From positions 85,429 to 149,428 of the forward strand of contig QKMY01000057.1 in assembly GCA_003242895.1 (NCBI GenBank): 64,000 bases of DNA. Direction: 5' to 3'. The position numbers and the translations under genes were made by a program. This document shows positions 46,239-55,777 of this stretch, in pieces (the first letter of the stretch is position 1; each line of letters starts with the position of its first letter). Below the pieces are notes generated by a model, which worked only from the letters and a program-made list of their open reading frames with translations, made no database searches and was not told the origin of the DNA. The DNA is from Candidatus Margulisiibacteriota bacterium (GTDB lineage: Bacteria > Margulisbacteria > Riflemargulisbacteria > GWF2-39-127).

Positions 46239-47690
46239 TTACTTACAAAATGAAGCGAAGGTTAGTTTCGGTTCTTTAACCGCTTTTGCTTCGTCCAGCC
46301 GTTTTACCGGAGTGTTATGAGGCGCTTCGAGAAGAAGCTCGGGAGTCTCTCTGATTTCTTTTGAGATAGCTATCATCGCGTCACAAAACGTGTCGAGTGA
46401 TTCGCGGCTTTCTGTTTCTGTTGGCTCGATCATCAGACATTCAGAGACAATGAGCGGGAAATAAATTGTTGGCGGGTGGAATCCATAATCGATGAGTCGT
46501 TTCGCAACATCCAATGCTCTTACTCCGTGTTCTTTTTTTTCTTTGCTCATACTGATTACAAATTCGTGTTTACACGTTCGAAAACCAAACGGGATAGTAT
46601 AGTATGGTTTTAGTCGTTCCATCATATAGTTTGCATTAATAATAGCGTTTTCCGATACTTCTCGGAGTCCTTGACTGCCTAGTGTAACAATATAAGCATA
46701 GGCTTTAATCACGACGCCTACGTTACCGTAGAATGAATGTACTTTGCCAATAGATTGCGCAGGATTATTAAAGGTATATCCGTTGGCAGTTTTCGTTATC
46801 ATAGGACCTGGTAGAAACGGTGCTAATTCTTTTGTGACGCCGACCGGCCCGGAGCCTGGACCGCCGCCGCCATGAGGTGTTGCGAACGTTTTATGTAAAT
46901 TAATATGTGCAACATCGAATCCAAGTTCCGCTGGTTTAGTAATTCCCAGGGTGGCGTTTGCATTCGCGCCGTCATAATAAAGCAAACCGCCGGCTTGATG
47001 GATTATTGCAGCGATTTCGATAATGTTTTCGTCAAAAAGGCCAAGCGTATTCGGATTCGTAAGCATTAAACCTGCAAGATTTGGGGTGGAAGAGACCACT
47101 TTTTTCAATGCTTCGATATCGACTCCGCCTCGTGGGCCGGAAGGAATTGATTTTGTTCTATAGCCAACACTGGTGGCACTTGCAGGGTTGGTGCCATGTG
47201 CTGAGTCTGGTATAAGAATAATATTCCTGAAGCTTTCGGATTTGGACTCGAAATATTTCTTTATGATAAGCAATCCGGTAAGCTCTCCGTGAGCACCGGC
47301 CACTGGCTGAAGTGTGAATGCATCGTAGCCGAATATGCTGTTTAGATGCTGCTGCATATTATAAAGAAGTTCAAGTATTCCCTGAATAGTAGACTCATCC
47401 TGTAGCGGATGTACATTTGCAAACTCAGAAAGTGCTGACATATCTTCGTTAATTTTGGGATTGTACTTCATGGTGCAAGAGCCTAATGGGTAGAACCCAG
47501 AATCAACTCCAAAATTGAGCGTTGATAATTGAGTATAATGTCTTACAACGTCTATTTCTGCTATTTCCGGAAGTCCTATAGGCTCCTGCCTGACAAGCTC
47601 TTTTGGTAACGATTTTATTGGAGCCTTAGTGGTTTTTATAATATTTGATGATTTCCCCTTTTGGCTATGTTCAAAAATTAGTTTACTCAA
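46239..47690 (-). CDS. gcvPB: Glycine dehydrogenase (decarboxylating) subunit 2
   Basis: The PLP-binding subunit of the split P protein of the glycine cleavage system. The 483 residues include the [16 protein letters not shown] segment, the PLP-binding Lys in [22 protein letters not shown] (K267) and a C-terminal domain ending near [11 protein letters not shown]. It acts as a heterotetramer with GcvPA. The gene follows gcvPA by 11 bases. Split subunits are typical of Firmicutes, Thermotogae and archaea. Confidence 0.96.
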   Translation of the reverse strand: MSKLIFEHSQKGKSSNIIKTTKAPIKSLPKELVRQEPIGLPEIAEIDVVRHYTQLSTLNFGVDSGFYPLGSCTMKYNPKINEDMSALSEFANVHPLQDESTIQGILELLYNMQQHLNSIFGYDAFTLQPVAGAHGELTGLLIIKKYFESKSESFRNIILIPDSAHGTNPASATSVGYRTKSIPSGPRGGVDIEALKKVVSSTPNLAGLMLTNPNTLGLFDENIIEIAAIIHQAGGLLYYDGANANATLGITKPAELGFDVAHINLHKTFATPHGGGGPGSGPVGVTKELAPFLPGPMITKTANGYTFNNPAQSIGKVHSFYGNVGVVIKAYAYIVTLGSQGLREVSENAIINANYMMERLKPYYTIPFGFRTCKHEFVISMSKEKKEHGVRALDVAKRLIDYGFHPPTIYFPLIVSECLMIEPTETESRESLDTFCDAMIAISKEIRETPELLLEAPHNTPVKRLDEAKAVKEPKLTFASFCK

Positions 47691-47701
47691 AATTAACTCC
47701 T

Positions 47702-49003
47702 CTAAGCCGCGAAAGATTTACAGATAGAAACAAACTGGTTAATGTCATCGAAAGTAAGTATCTCTGTCGTACAGATAAGCATTTCATTATTTCTCTCAGG
47801 AAAATATTTAGAGAGGGGTAGTCCGCCGATCATTCCGAAATCAGCAAGAAGTTTTTTGTTGATCTCTTCTGCTGGAACGGGGGTTTGTAACACAAATTCT
47901 TTATAAGTAATTTCATTTTCGTTAATGTGAAAACCTGGTATTTTTGATATAGTTTCTTTAAAATATCGGTTATTTTCCAAACATCTTTGCGCAACCGATG
48001 TCATGCCCTTATCTCCCATTAGTGCCATGTAGAGTGTAGCTCTTAATGCGCACAAGGCCTGATTTGAACAGATATTTGACGTGGCCTTCTCTCTTCTGAT
48101 ATGTTGTTCCCGGGTTTGGAAGGTCAGAACAAACGCTTGTTTTCCTTCTTTATCAATAGTTGCCCCGATGATTCTTCCGGGAAGAAGTCGAAGATATTCT
48201 TTTTTTGCTGCCATGAAACCGAGATATGGTCCTCCGAAACTTATGGGAATTCCAAGTGGCTGACCTTCTCCAACAACAATATCCGCATTGAGCTTCCCGG
48301 GGGATTCCAGCAACGCAAGTGATATCGGGTCTGCAACTGCAATATACAGTCCTTTACAACTGTGGATAGCATCAATTACCGACCGATAATCTTTGATAAC
48401 TCCAAAGAAATCAGGGCAGGCATTAACAACCGCAGCAGTGTTTTCATCGAACTGATTTTGATGAATGTTGGTTATCTCTACGCTTATGTTTCTATTTATA
48501 AGGTAAGTTTCCAGTACTTTAATGTATTCCGGATGTAACGTTTCCGAAACGATTATTTTTGATCGGTTTGTTGAGCTGCAGGCAAGAATTGCAGCTTCAG
48601 CTACCGCCGTTGCTCCGTCATACATTGAGGCATTGGCAATATCCATTCCGGTAAGCGAGCAAATCATGCTTTGGAACTCAAAGATCGCTTGTAGAGTTCC
48701 TTGGCTAATCTCCGGCTGGTAAGGAGTATACGCTGTATAGTATTCCGATCTCCCGGCAATGTGGTTAATAACACTGGGTATATAATGATTATAAGCTCCC
48801 GCTCCAAGAAACGTTTTGGACCCAATTATGTTTTTTTGTATCAATGACTGGAAGTGGGATTTCACTTCCATCTCACTTAAATCAGGTATATGTGAGATTT
48901 CTGTTTTAACTGAGATATCTTCGACTAATGAAGAAAATCCGGTAATTTTCATTTCCTCGAACATTATTGTTTTATCAATTTCAGTTATTGGACTGTATTT
49001 CAT
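47702..49003 (-). CDS. gcvPA: Glycine dehydrogenase (decarboxylating) subunit 1
   Basis: The partner subunit of GcvPB. The 433-residue protein shows the family segments [39 protein letters not shown] and the [21 protein letters not shown] loop. It starts four bases after the gcvH stop codon. Together with gcvPB, gcvH and gcvT it forms the glycine cleavage complex, except for the dihydrolipoyl dehydrogenase (L protein), which is not in this window. Confidence 0.96.
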   Translation of the reverse strand: MKYSPITEIDKTIMFEEMKITGFSSLVEDISVKTEISHIPDLSEMEVKSHFQSLIQKNIIGSKTFLGAGAYNHYIPSVINHIAGRSEYYTAYTPYQPEISQGTLQAIFEFQSMICSLTGMDIANASMYDGATAVAEAAILACSSTNRSKIIVSETLHPEYIKVLETYLINRNISVEITNIHQNQFDENTAAVVNACPDFFGVIKDYRSVIDAIHSCKGLYIAVADPISLALLESPGKLNADIVVGEGQPLGIPISFGGPYLGFMAAKKEYLRLLPGRIIGATIDKEGKQAFVLTFQTREQHIRREKATSNICSNQALCALRATLYMALMGDKGMTSVAQRCLENNRYFKETISKIPGFHINENEITYKEFVLQTPVPAEEINKKLLADFGMIGGLPLSKYFPERNNEMLICTTEILTFDDINQFVSICKSFAA

Positions 49004-49007
49004 TCCA

Positions 49008-49391
49008 TTAGCCCTTTTCTTCTAAATATGCGTCATATTCTTCTGCTGTCATAAGATCATCGATCTCGCCTTCATCTTCTATTTTGACTTTCATGAGCCA
49101 TCCATTTTCGTATGGGCTATCATTGATGATATCTGGGGTATCAATCGCATTTTCGTTGATTGCGATCACTTCTCCGGTTACCGGGGAGTAAATATTGCTG
49201 ACGGTCTTAACTGATTCGACAACACCGCATTCTTGCATTTGCTCAACTTGACCACCAACTTCAGGTAGTTCGACATATACCAGTTCACCCAATTCTTTTT
49301 GGGCATAATAGGTTATTCCTATAATTGCTATATCTTTTTTTACTTGTACCCATTCATGTTCTTTGCTATATCTTAGATTTTCCGGCGTCAT
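49008..49391 (-). CDS. gcvH: Glycine cleavage system H protein
   Basis: The small lipoyl carrier of the complex. At 127 residues it has the normal length. The lipoyl-lysine motif GVVESVKTVSNIYSP places the modified Lys at K62, within the ELGELVYVELPEVG core. It lies between gcvT and gcvPA and is the expected substrate of the LipM-type gene at the end of the operon. Confidence 0.97.
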   Translation of the reverse strand: MTPENLRYSKEHEWVQVKKDIAIIGITYYAQKELGELVYVELPEVGGQVEQMQECGVVESVKTVSNIYSPVTGEVIAINENAIDTPDIINDSPYENGWLMKVKIEDEGEIDDLMTAEEYDAYLEEKG

Positions 49392-49458
49392 AATTTTAGC
49401 CCCCTTGATTATATTTTTATGAGCATAAATGAGGCAATTTAATAATTGCCTTTAATAA

Positions 49459-50517
49459 TTATTTCTTCCTTTTATAGAAAGGAAGCTCTATTGTTCTTGC
49501 CTGGTGTAATTTGTTTCTGATCGAAACTTCGATTATTGTTCCAGGGTTAGTTTCTTCTTTTTTTATTAATACCATGCCAATAGGTTTTTGTAGCGTTGGG
49601 GAGAATGTTCCGCTAGTTACAACTCCGCCGCTGGCAATTGCGTACCCTTCCCGGGGGATTGCTTTGCTGAGCATCTCAATTCCTGCTATTTTTGATGTTA
49701 CACCAAGTTCCTTTTGTTTTTCAATAGCCGATTTCCCGATAAAATCTTTGTCGAATTTAACGACCCAGTCTAGGTGTGTTGAAAGCGGGGTCGTATTCTC
49801 ATTCAGCTCATGCCCATATAACGGCATTCCTGCCTCAAGCCGGAGTGTGTCTCGCGCACCAAGCCCGCACGGTTGAATATTATTTTCGATGAAATACTTC
49901 CATACAATTTTGATTTCATCACGGCGTAGGATCAATTCGAAGCCATCTTCGCCTGTGTACCCTGTGCGAGATATAATTGCTTTTTTTCCAAGAACAAATC
50001 CTTGAGACAATCGATAGTATTTCAGGTTTGCAAGATCGATATTTACTATGCGTGAGAGTATCTCTTCAGATTTTGGCCCTTGGATTGCCAGCATTGAATG
50101 GGTATGGTTGAGTTGGGTGGTAATGACTTCTTCTTTTTTGTTTTTTTCCAGCCAATATAATACTTTTTTGGTATTTGAAGCATTTATAACTAGCATATAT
50201 TTATCTGCAAGGCGGGATACCAGAATGTCATCAATAATACCGCCGTTTTCATTACAGATCATCGAGTATTGGATTTGGCCTACTTCCAGGTTTTTAGCGT
50301 TATTGGTGGTTACTTTTTGTATGAATTGTAAACATTCCGGACCTTCGAGGGTAATAATCCCCATATGCCCGACATCAAATATTCCGGCTTCAGTTCTTAC
50401 TGCATTGTGCTCATCGATGACACTCTTATAGATAACCGGCATTTCCCATCCGCCAAAATTTACCATTTTGGCTTTGAGTTTTTTATGCTCTTCATTTAAT
50501 TCGGTATGTAGTAACAT
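49459..50517 (-). CDS. gcvT: Glycine cleavage system T protein (aminomethyltransferase)
   Basis: The tetrahydrofolate-dependent T protein releases ammonia and forms 5,10-methylene-THF. The 352 residues begin with the LNEEHKKLKAKMVNFGGWEMPV motif and include the YSMICNENGGIIDDILV and RTGYTGEDGFELI segments and LEAGMPLYGHELNE. It starts 36 bases after the hisC stop, so hisC may be co-transcribed with the gcv genes. That gap has no room for a glycine riboswitch. Confidence 0.96.
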   Translation of the reverse strand: MLLHTELNEEHKKLKAKMVNFGGWEMPVIYKSVIDEHNAVRTEAGIFDVGHMGIITLEGPECLQFIQKVTTNNAKNLEVGQIQYSMICNENGGIIDDILVSRLADKYMLVINASNTKKVLYWLEKNKKEEVITTQLNHTHSMLAIQGPKSEEILSRIVNIDLANLKYYRLSQGFVLGKKAIISRTGYTGEDGFELILRRDEIKIVWKYFIENNIQPCGLGARDTLRLEAGMPLYGHELNENTTPLSTHLDWVVKFDKDFIGKSAIEKQKELGVTSKIAGIEMLSKAIPREGYAIASGGVVTSGTFSPTLQKPIGMVLIKKEETNPGTIIEVSIRNKLHQARTIELPFYKRKK

Positions 50518-50553
50518 GTTATATCCTTTTTTTGTGGAGTGTAAGAAGAAGCT

Positions 50554-51678
50554 CTAATGGCTTTTCATTACTGCATCAACATTCTTTTCTGTTAAGATTT
50601 CTTTTAGTTTTTCAATGAATTCTTTTGTTTCTTCAAGCGTACCTGTGGTTACCCGGACGTGATTCGGTAAGCCAAAGCCGTTCATAGGCCGAACAATGAT
50701 CCCTTTTTTGAGAAGCTTTTGGAAAATATCCTGAGCATTTTCTTTGACTTCAAAGAGAACGAAATTAGCTTCGCTTTCTATATAGGTGATTTCCAGCTTG
50801 TCAAATTGATCATAAAGATATTGCCGGGATTGCTCATTGAGCAATTTTATCTTTTGCACATACTCCTGATCTTTCAGTGCAGCAATCGCAGCTATTTGGG
50901 CTAGGCTATTGACATTGAAAGGCTCTCTTACTTTATGAATGAGATCAACGAGTTTTTTATTTCCTATCGCATACCCGATCCTCAGACCTGCAAGGCCGTA
51001 GACTTTTGAAAAAGTACGAAGTATTAATACATTATTGTGCGTACTGAGATAGTTGATTGATTCCGGGTAATCACTTTTATTGACATATTCGTAATATGCT
51101 TCGTCAATTACAATTAATACATTGGCGGGGATTTGAGCTATGAAGTCATCAAAATCTTTTTTTGAGTAGATTGTTCCTGTCGGATTATTCGGGTTGCACA
51201 GATAAATAACCTTTGTCTTTTCCGTGAGATAGCGAGGGAAACTTGCTATATCATAGCGGAAATCCTTCTGGGGAATTATTTTAATCGAAGCTTCCAGGCA
51301 TTTTGAAGTAAATAGGTATTCTGAGAATGTTTGACTGGAAATAAGCACCTCATCCCCAGGATTAATAAATGTTTGAGCGATGAGCATGAGTATTTCGTCA
51401 GAGCCATTTCCGATAATAAAACATTCCGGAGGTAGATTATAGGTTTGTGCAAGATTATCCCTTAGACAATTACAGCTGCCATCAGGGTAAAGACTCACTG
51501 AAGAGATATGATTTTTTAGTGAGTCGATGACTTTTGAGGATGGTCCGAGTGGGTTTTCGTTCGATGCGAGCTTGATTACTTCGGTAATTTTAAACTCTTT
51601 TTTGACATCTTCTATAGGTTTGCCAGGAATATAGGTATTAAGTTCGTCGACAATGTGACGATATCCGATTTTTACCAT
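50554..51678 (-). CDS. hisC: Histidinol-phosphate aminotransferase
   Basis: A PLP aminotransferase of histidine synthesis. The 374-residue version chosen here starts at the ATG at 51678, behind a GGAG site; the longer open frame to 51819 has 47 extra residues with no homologue-like content. Motifs: IKLASNENPLGPS, GNGSDEILMLIAQ, LCNPNNPTGT, the PLP Lys in TFSKVYGLAGLRIG (K225) and RVTTGT near the end. It may act on several substrates. It leads the six-gene minus-strand run hisC-gcvT-gcvH-gcvPA-gcvPB-lipM. Confidence 0.94.
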   Translation of the reverse strand: MVKIGYRHIVDELNTYIPGKPIEDVKKEFKITEVIKLASNENPLGPSSKVIDSLKNHISSVSLYPDGSCNCLRDNLAQTYNLPPECFIIGNGSDEILMLIAQTFINPGDEVLISSQTFSEYLFTSKCLEASIKIIPQKDFRYDIASFPRYLTEKTKVIYLCNPNNPTGTIYSKKDFDDFIAQIPANVLIVIDEAYYEYVNKSDYPESINYLSTHNNVLILRTFSKVYGLAGLRIGYAIGNKKLVDLIHKVREPFNVNSLAQIAAIAALKDQEYVQKIKLLNEQSRQYLYDQFDKLEITYIESEANFVLFEVKENAQDIFQKLLKKGIIVRPMNGFGLPNHVRVTTGTLEETKEFIEKLKEILTEKNVDAVMKSH

Positions 51679-52176
51679 GATTTTTTGCTCCGTTATTGGT
51701 TTTAATGCACAAAATATATTTATGAGCTTCAAATATGTTCTGATGATGAAGCAATGTAATGTGTCTGGTATTGTAAACAGATCTATTATAAGAGATTGGG
51801 TATATTTTGAAAAGAACAATTTATACTCTCGCTCGGCTAATTCATTTCTTTAGTAGTTATATTCTTTATTCCGTTCGTGAAGAGGGGCTAATGCAAGTAT
51901 AAATCGAAAACCTGATTCTTCACAGGTATGCAGGAGCAAGTCTCTCGGAGAACACCAGACAAATGTATACTGGTAATTTTTAAAAAGATTGATGGAACGT
52001 AATTATCGAAAAGTTAATATGATTACATTGAAAAATAAAGAGTATAAACAAGAAATATTAATATCTGCTACAATAATAGAGAGCACTTATTTTATTATAA
52101 TTGTACATTTGATATAATCGCTATATCACGTATAAAAAATTGCATTCTATCTTAACAATATTATAGGAGGCCCTAC
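51679..52176. other. Divergent intergenic region, hisC / sensor gene
   Basis: About 500 bases with no gene. Apart from the extended -10 promoter for the plus-strand sensor gene, it contains short hairpins: ACCTG/CAGGT (51910-51914, 51923-51927) and ACCAG/CTGGT (51954-51958, 51970-51974), the latter followed by a T-rich stretch. No tRNA or known riboswitch was recognised. Confidence 0.45.
52110..52118 (+). promoter_or_regulatory. Extended -10 promoter of the GAF/PAS sensor gene
   Basis: TG at 52110-52111, one base, then a perfect TATAAT (52113-52118). The -35 region is poor, as tolerated by extended -10 promoters. The start codon is 59 bases downstream. Confidence 0.5.
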
Positions 52177-53718
52177 TTGGATAAAGTTCTTGGTACGCAA
52201 GAAGACTATTTAAAGATAATAAACGTAATCTCCAGTCTAAATACCATTAGAGAGATTAGTCGTTTGTTAGATGAAATCCTAAACGCCGCAGTGATATTAA
52301 TAGATGCTGAAGCCGGGTCAATTATTCTCAAAGAGAAAGAGACAGGCTTTTTTACTATTAAAGCTGCAATAGGAGATAAAGCCGAGCAGTTCAAAGGAGT
52401 TAAAATTCCGGTTAATAAAGGGATTGTAGGCTGGACTGTTATGAACAATGCCTCGCTTCTTATCTCAGATGTTGCGACTGATACCAGGTGGTACAACAAG
52501 TCAGATAAAGAAACCGGATTCCAGACAAAGTCGATTATCTGCGTCCCACTAGCTATGGATGACAATGTTTTTGGCGCTATTGAAGTTTTGAACAAACGTA
52601 ATGGAGGCCTTTATGATGTCCGAGATGAACAGATACTTAACATTTTAGGCGCGTTAGCTGCAACAACAATTTACAATTTAATTCTTTTTAAGGAAGTTGA
52701 GGAATCAAAGAAAAAAATTGAGTCTATAATTAACGGTATGGCTGATGGAGTGATGTTACTTGATAAAAATTATAAAGTCACGGTTGCAAACCCGGCAGCT
52801 AACCAGATATTCAATTTCAGTCAGGATAGCGGATCAAATACAAATGCACTGAACACTTTGATTTCCGAGATAAGTAGCATTTCAATGCCGGATCTCTTGG
52901 ATGTGGTGCTTCTGAAGCCGGAAGGAACTGTTCTTTCTTGTAAGATAACGTATCTACAGTCATCTGAGCACGAAAGAGAAGGGATTATCGTAGCTCTAAG
53001 AAATATTACCAAAATAAAAGAGAAAGAAAGAAGAAAATCAGAAATTTTAATGCTTATAGCCTATCAGTTAAAGGAGCCGATTGCCAAGCTTATCAATGTT
53101 CAAAAAGAGAAGATTGTCAGCACCGCTGATGAGACAGTCAAGAAACAGGAAGTCCTAATGCTTAAGCGGATAGAGTTTATATCAGAACTTATCACGAAGC
53201 TCATTTATTATGCTCATATTGATACTGGGCCTATGCGGCTGGAAAGAAAACCGCAATTAGTTTTGCCAGTATTTGAATCTATAATGAACGATGTTCAGGA
53301 ATATATTCATTTAAAACAAATTCAAATGGTAATCAATATTGATGCAAACTTAAAAATCAAATTTGATCAGGAAACAATAGCAGAAACACTGCGGAACCTT
53401 TTGCTTGACGCGATTTTAAGGTCATCTGAAGGCAGCTCCATTAGCGTTGTCTTGGATACGGCTGCTGTAGGTCCTGAGGTCAATTATGTTAGGCTTATTA
53501 TCGAGGATGATGGAAAATCTTTTTCTCATGATGAAAAGCAACGGATTTTTTCTCTTGAAAAGCAGATTGATAAGTTTATGGATAGCGAAGATGAGCTAAA
53601 GGACCTTAACTTAACGCATGCTTTTGCAAGCTACATTCTGTCTGCGCATGGTGGAAACATAACTATCGGCAGTAATAATCAAAAGAACGTAACAATAATA
53701 ACTTTACCAAAGGAATGA
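52177..53718 (+). CDS. GAF-PAS sensor with degenerate histidine kinase module
   Basis: A 513-residue soluble sensor: GAF domain (about 8-165), PAS-like domain (about 180-285), HisKA-like helices and a C-terminal HATPase-like domain. The H-box reads IAYQLKEPIAKL, with Tyr (Y296) where the phosphoaccepting His should be. The N-box has Asp for the key Asn (RNLLLDAIL), the next box is EDDGKSFS instead of DNGxGI, and the GxGLGL lid is replaced by LNLTHAFASYIL. It is probably not an active histidine kinase. The start is TTG behind AGGAGG at 52165-52170. It overlaps the RsbW-like gene by four bases. Confidence 0.85.
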   Translation: MDKVLGTQEDYLKIINVISSLNTIREISRLLDEILNAAVILIDAEAGSIILKEKETGFFTIKAAIGDKAEQFKGVKIPVNKGIVGWTVMNNASLLISDVATDTRWYNKSDKETGFQTKSIICVPLAMDDNVFGAIEVLNKRNGGLYDVRDEQILNILGALAATTIYNLILFKEVEESKKKIESIINGMADGVMLLDKNYKVTVANPAANQIFNFSQDSGSNTNALNTLISEISSISMPDLLDVVLLKPEGTVLSCKITYLQSSEHEREGIIVALRNITKIKEKERRKSEILMLIAYQLKEPIAKLINVQKEKIVSTADETVKKQEVLMLKRIEFISELITKLIYYAHIDTGPMRLERKPQLVLPVFESIMNDVQEYIHLKQIQMVINIDANLKIKFDQETIAETLRNLLLDAILRSSEGSSISVVLDTAAVGPEVNYVRLIIEDDGKSFSHDEKQRIFSLEKQIDKFMDSEDELKDLNLTHAFASYILSAHGGNITIGSNNQKNVTIITLPKE

Positions 53719-54176
53719 TGATTATGGTATCGAGAGCCAAAAACCTATCAGTGCCTTGCAGCGTGAAACAAGTGAGAGTTGTAAAGGAATGCTTGCGTGA
53801 ACTCTTGGAAGGGCAGAACGTTGATGAAGAAGAATTATTTAATCTCCAATTAGTCATCGACGAGGCGGTAATTAATGCTATCGATCATGGTTCTGCTAAT
53901 AATATGCAAATGAACGTCGATATCAATTTTGTCTTAGAAGATGCCTATTTGACGATTACTGTTAAAGATTTTGGCGGGAAAGCTTTTAATCCGGAATTTT
54001 TTGAGCGGATTGCAGCAAAAAAGAATTGGGGAAAAGGCGGAAGAGGCATTTTCCTTATTAAGCAGTTTATGGATGAGGTACGATATATATTCTCTCCTGG
54101 AGTTAGCACCTTGTTGTCGATGAGCAAAAAGCTCACAATTAATAATGAGAATTCAGCAGACATGATAAACAATTAA
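53715..54176 (+). CDS. RsbW-like ATP-binding (anti-sigma-type) protein
   Basis: A 153-residue stand-alone HATPase of the anti-sigma kinase type. The N-box is VIDEAVINAIDHGSAN, the second box VKDFGGKAFNP and the lid GGRGIFLIKQFMDEVRY; all are intact. The first ATG overlaps the sensor gene stop, while ATGs at 53718 and 53724 are better placed relative to AAAGGA. Overlap with a degenerate kinase suggests that the two proteins work as a pair, with the GAF/PAS protein as input and this ATPase as output. Confidence 0.85.
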   Translation: MMIMVSRAKNLSVPCSVKQVRVVKECLRELLEGQNVDEEELFNLQLVIDEAVINAIDHGSANNMQMNVDINFVLEDAYLTITVKDFGGKAFNPEFFERIAAKKNWGKGGRGIFLIKQFMDEVRYIFSPGVSTLLSMSKKLTINNENSADMINN

Positions 54177-54440
54177 GCTTATCACATTTCGTTTTTAAAG
54201 GTTCCGGTATTTTTTAGAGTTTAAATTACGGATTGTCTCTATTTCAAGGAAATTGTATTTCATCACTAGCCCTGGATTAGATGCAGTAAATTAAATTTCA
54301 AAACCGGATGGGAAAGAGCACAAAAGATTAGCCTGAAACGTAGATAATCCGGATACATGTAACTAGCATAAAATTATGAACTGGATTTGATGCTTTTTTT
54401 GAATGTGAGATTTTATAATAAATAGCAGGGAGGCGTTATT

Positions 54441-55487
54441 ATGCGTGATAGTATTGCTAGTCGACAATTAACTGATGATCTCGTAGATAAAGTAAGAGCA
54501 ATTGTTTCCAAATTACCACTTCAAGGTAAATACAAAGACGTTATTACAGAGATGTTTTTTTCTATAGCCCGTTCGACAAACCTTTACAAATTAGAACGAT
54601 GGGAATTAATGTCGATTGCCAGGGCAGTCCAGGAGCTTCTTGGAGCCTTTGGAATGTTTTCAATCTATAGAGATGTCTCCAAAATAAGTATTTTCGGTTC
54701 AGCTCGAATTTCGAAGGATCATGAAGAATATGCGCTCGCCAGGCAATTCGGGCAGCTTATCCGCGAAGCTGGCTATTACGTTATAACCGGTGCCGGACCT
54801 GGCATAATGGAAGCCGGGAATGAAGGCGCGGGACGGGATAATAGTTTCGGGCTTAATATAATGCTGCCGTTTGAACAATCATCGAACCCGGTTATCGAGG
54901 GTGATCTGAAAGATTATACCTTCCGGTATTTCTTCACCAGAAAACTGATGTTCGTAAAAGAATCTTCCGGGATCGTTGTGTGCCCAGGTGGGTATGGGAC
55001 CATGGATGAATTGTACGAGACGCTGACACTGATCCAGAACGGAAAAACCGCAATAGTACCGATTGTCCTGCTCAACTGTCCGGGAAGTGATTTCTGGAAA
55101 TCGTGGGATGAGTTCGCAGTGAAACAGTACCTTCAACATAATCTTATTTCAAAACACGACAGAAGTCTTTATAGGATTATTACCAGTGCTGAGGAAGCCC
55201 GTGATGAGATACTTAATTTTTATAAGAATTTTCACTCGTATCGTTACTGGAAAGAAAATATCTTAATAATACGTGTAAAGAAGCAACTCAAGGAATCAGA
55301 AATACAATATCTGTCAAAAACCTACAAAGATATATGTAAAGATGGACGGGTACATAACATCAAAGACCAGCCATTTTTTGATAAAAACAATCTTCGATTC
55401 AAGAATATGCATTATTTAGGATTGCATTTTAATCAGAGAGATTTTGGTGCACTTCGACAATTGATTGATACTATAAATCAATTTTAA
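54441..55487 (+). CDS. LOG-family nucleotide phosphoribohydrolase-like protein (copy 1)
   Basis: A 348-residue protein with a Rossmann-like LOG/TIGR00730 core (about 85-245), flanked by an N-terminal helical region and a C-terminal extension of about 100 residues. The active-site motif is PGGYGTMDE, preceded by GAGPGIMEAGNEGA. LOG proteins release bases from nucleoside 5'-monophosphates (cytokinin activation in plants, PpnN in bacteria); many are mislabelled lysine decarboxylases. The substrate here is unknown. A GGGAGG site precedes the ATG. A close copy lies at 55778-56824. Confidence 0.85.
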   Translation: MRDSIASRQLTDDLVDKVRAIVSKLPLQGKYKDVITEMFFSIARSTNLYKLERWELMSIARAVQELLGAFGMFSIYRDVSKISIFGSARISKDHEEYALARQFGQLIREAGYYVITGAGPGIMEAGNEGAGRDNSFGLNIMLPFEQSSNPVIEGDLKDYTFRYFFTRKLMFVKESSGIVVCPGGYGTMDELYETLTLIQNGKTAIVPIVLLNCPGSDFWKSWDEFAVKQYLQHNLISKHDRSLYRIITSAEEARDEILNFYKNFHSYRYWKENILIIRVKKQLKESEIQYLSKTYKDICKDGRVHNIKDQPFFDKNNLRFKNMHYLGLHFNQRDFGALRQLIDTINQF

Positions 55488-55777
55488 GTTAACATGAACT
55501 ATAAAGGATCGCACAGAATAACCAAGCAGTTTATTCATTGAATTAATTTCTTTCTGGGTCCTGATTAAATGGGATGGAGTCAGCATTGACTTGTTGGTTG
55601 GATGTCGTCGGATATGTTTTTTTCTCTTGTTAACGTTATGAGATTTATTTTCAAAATGTTTAATTAAATTAGTTCCTGGGTATAAATTATAAATAGTAAA
55701 TTATAGATAGGTAGCTGATGCTTATGAATGGCTGTCGCTACGATTGATAAGGATTAATTACACTAGGAGGCGAGGAT

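Noticed and set aside
49391..50553. Glycine riboswitch ahead of gcvT
   Set aside because: The hisC-gcvT gap is only 36 bases, and the other gcv gaps are 4-70 bases. There is no room for a glycine aptamer.
51820..52110. tRNA or known riboswitch upstream of the GAF/PAS sensor gene
   Set aside because: Short hairpins occur, but there is no T-loop, acceptor stem or recognised aptamer core.
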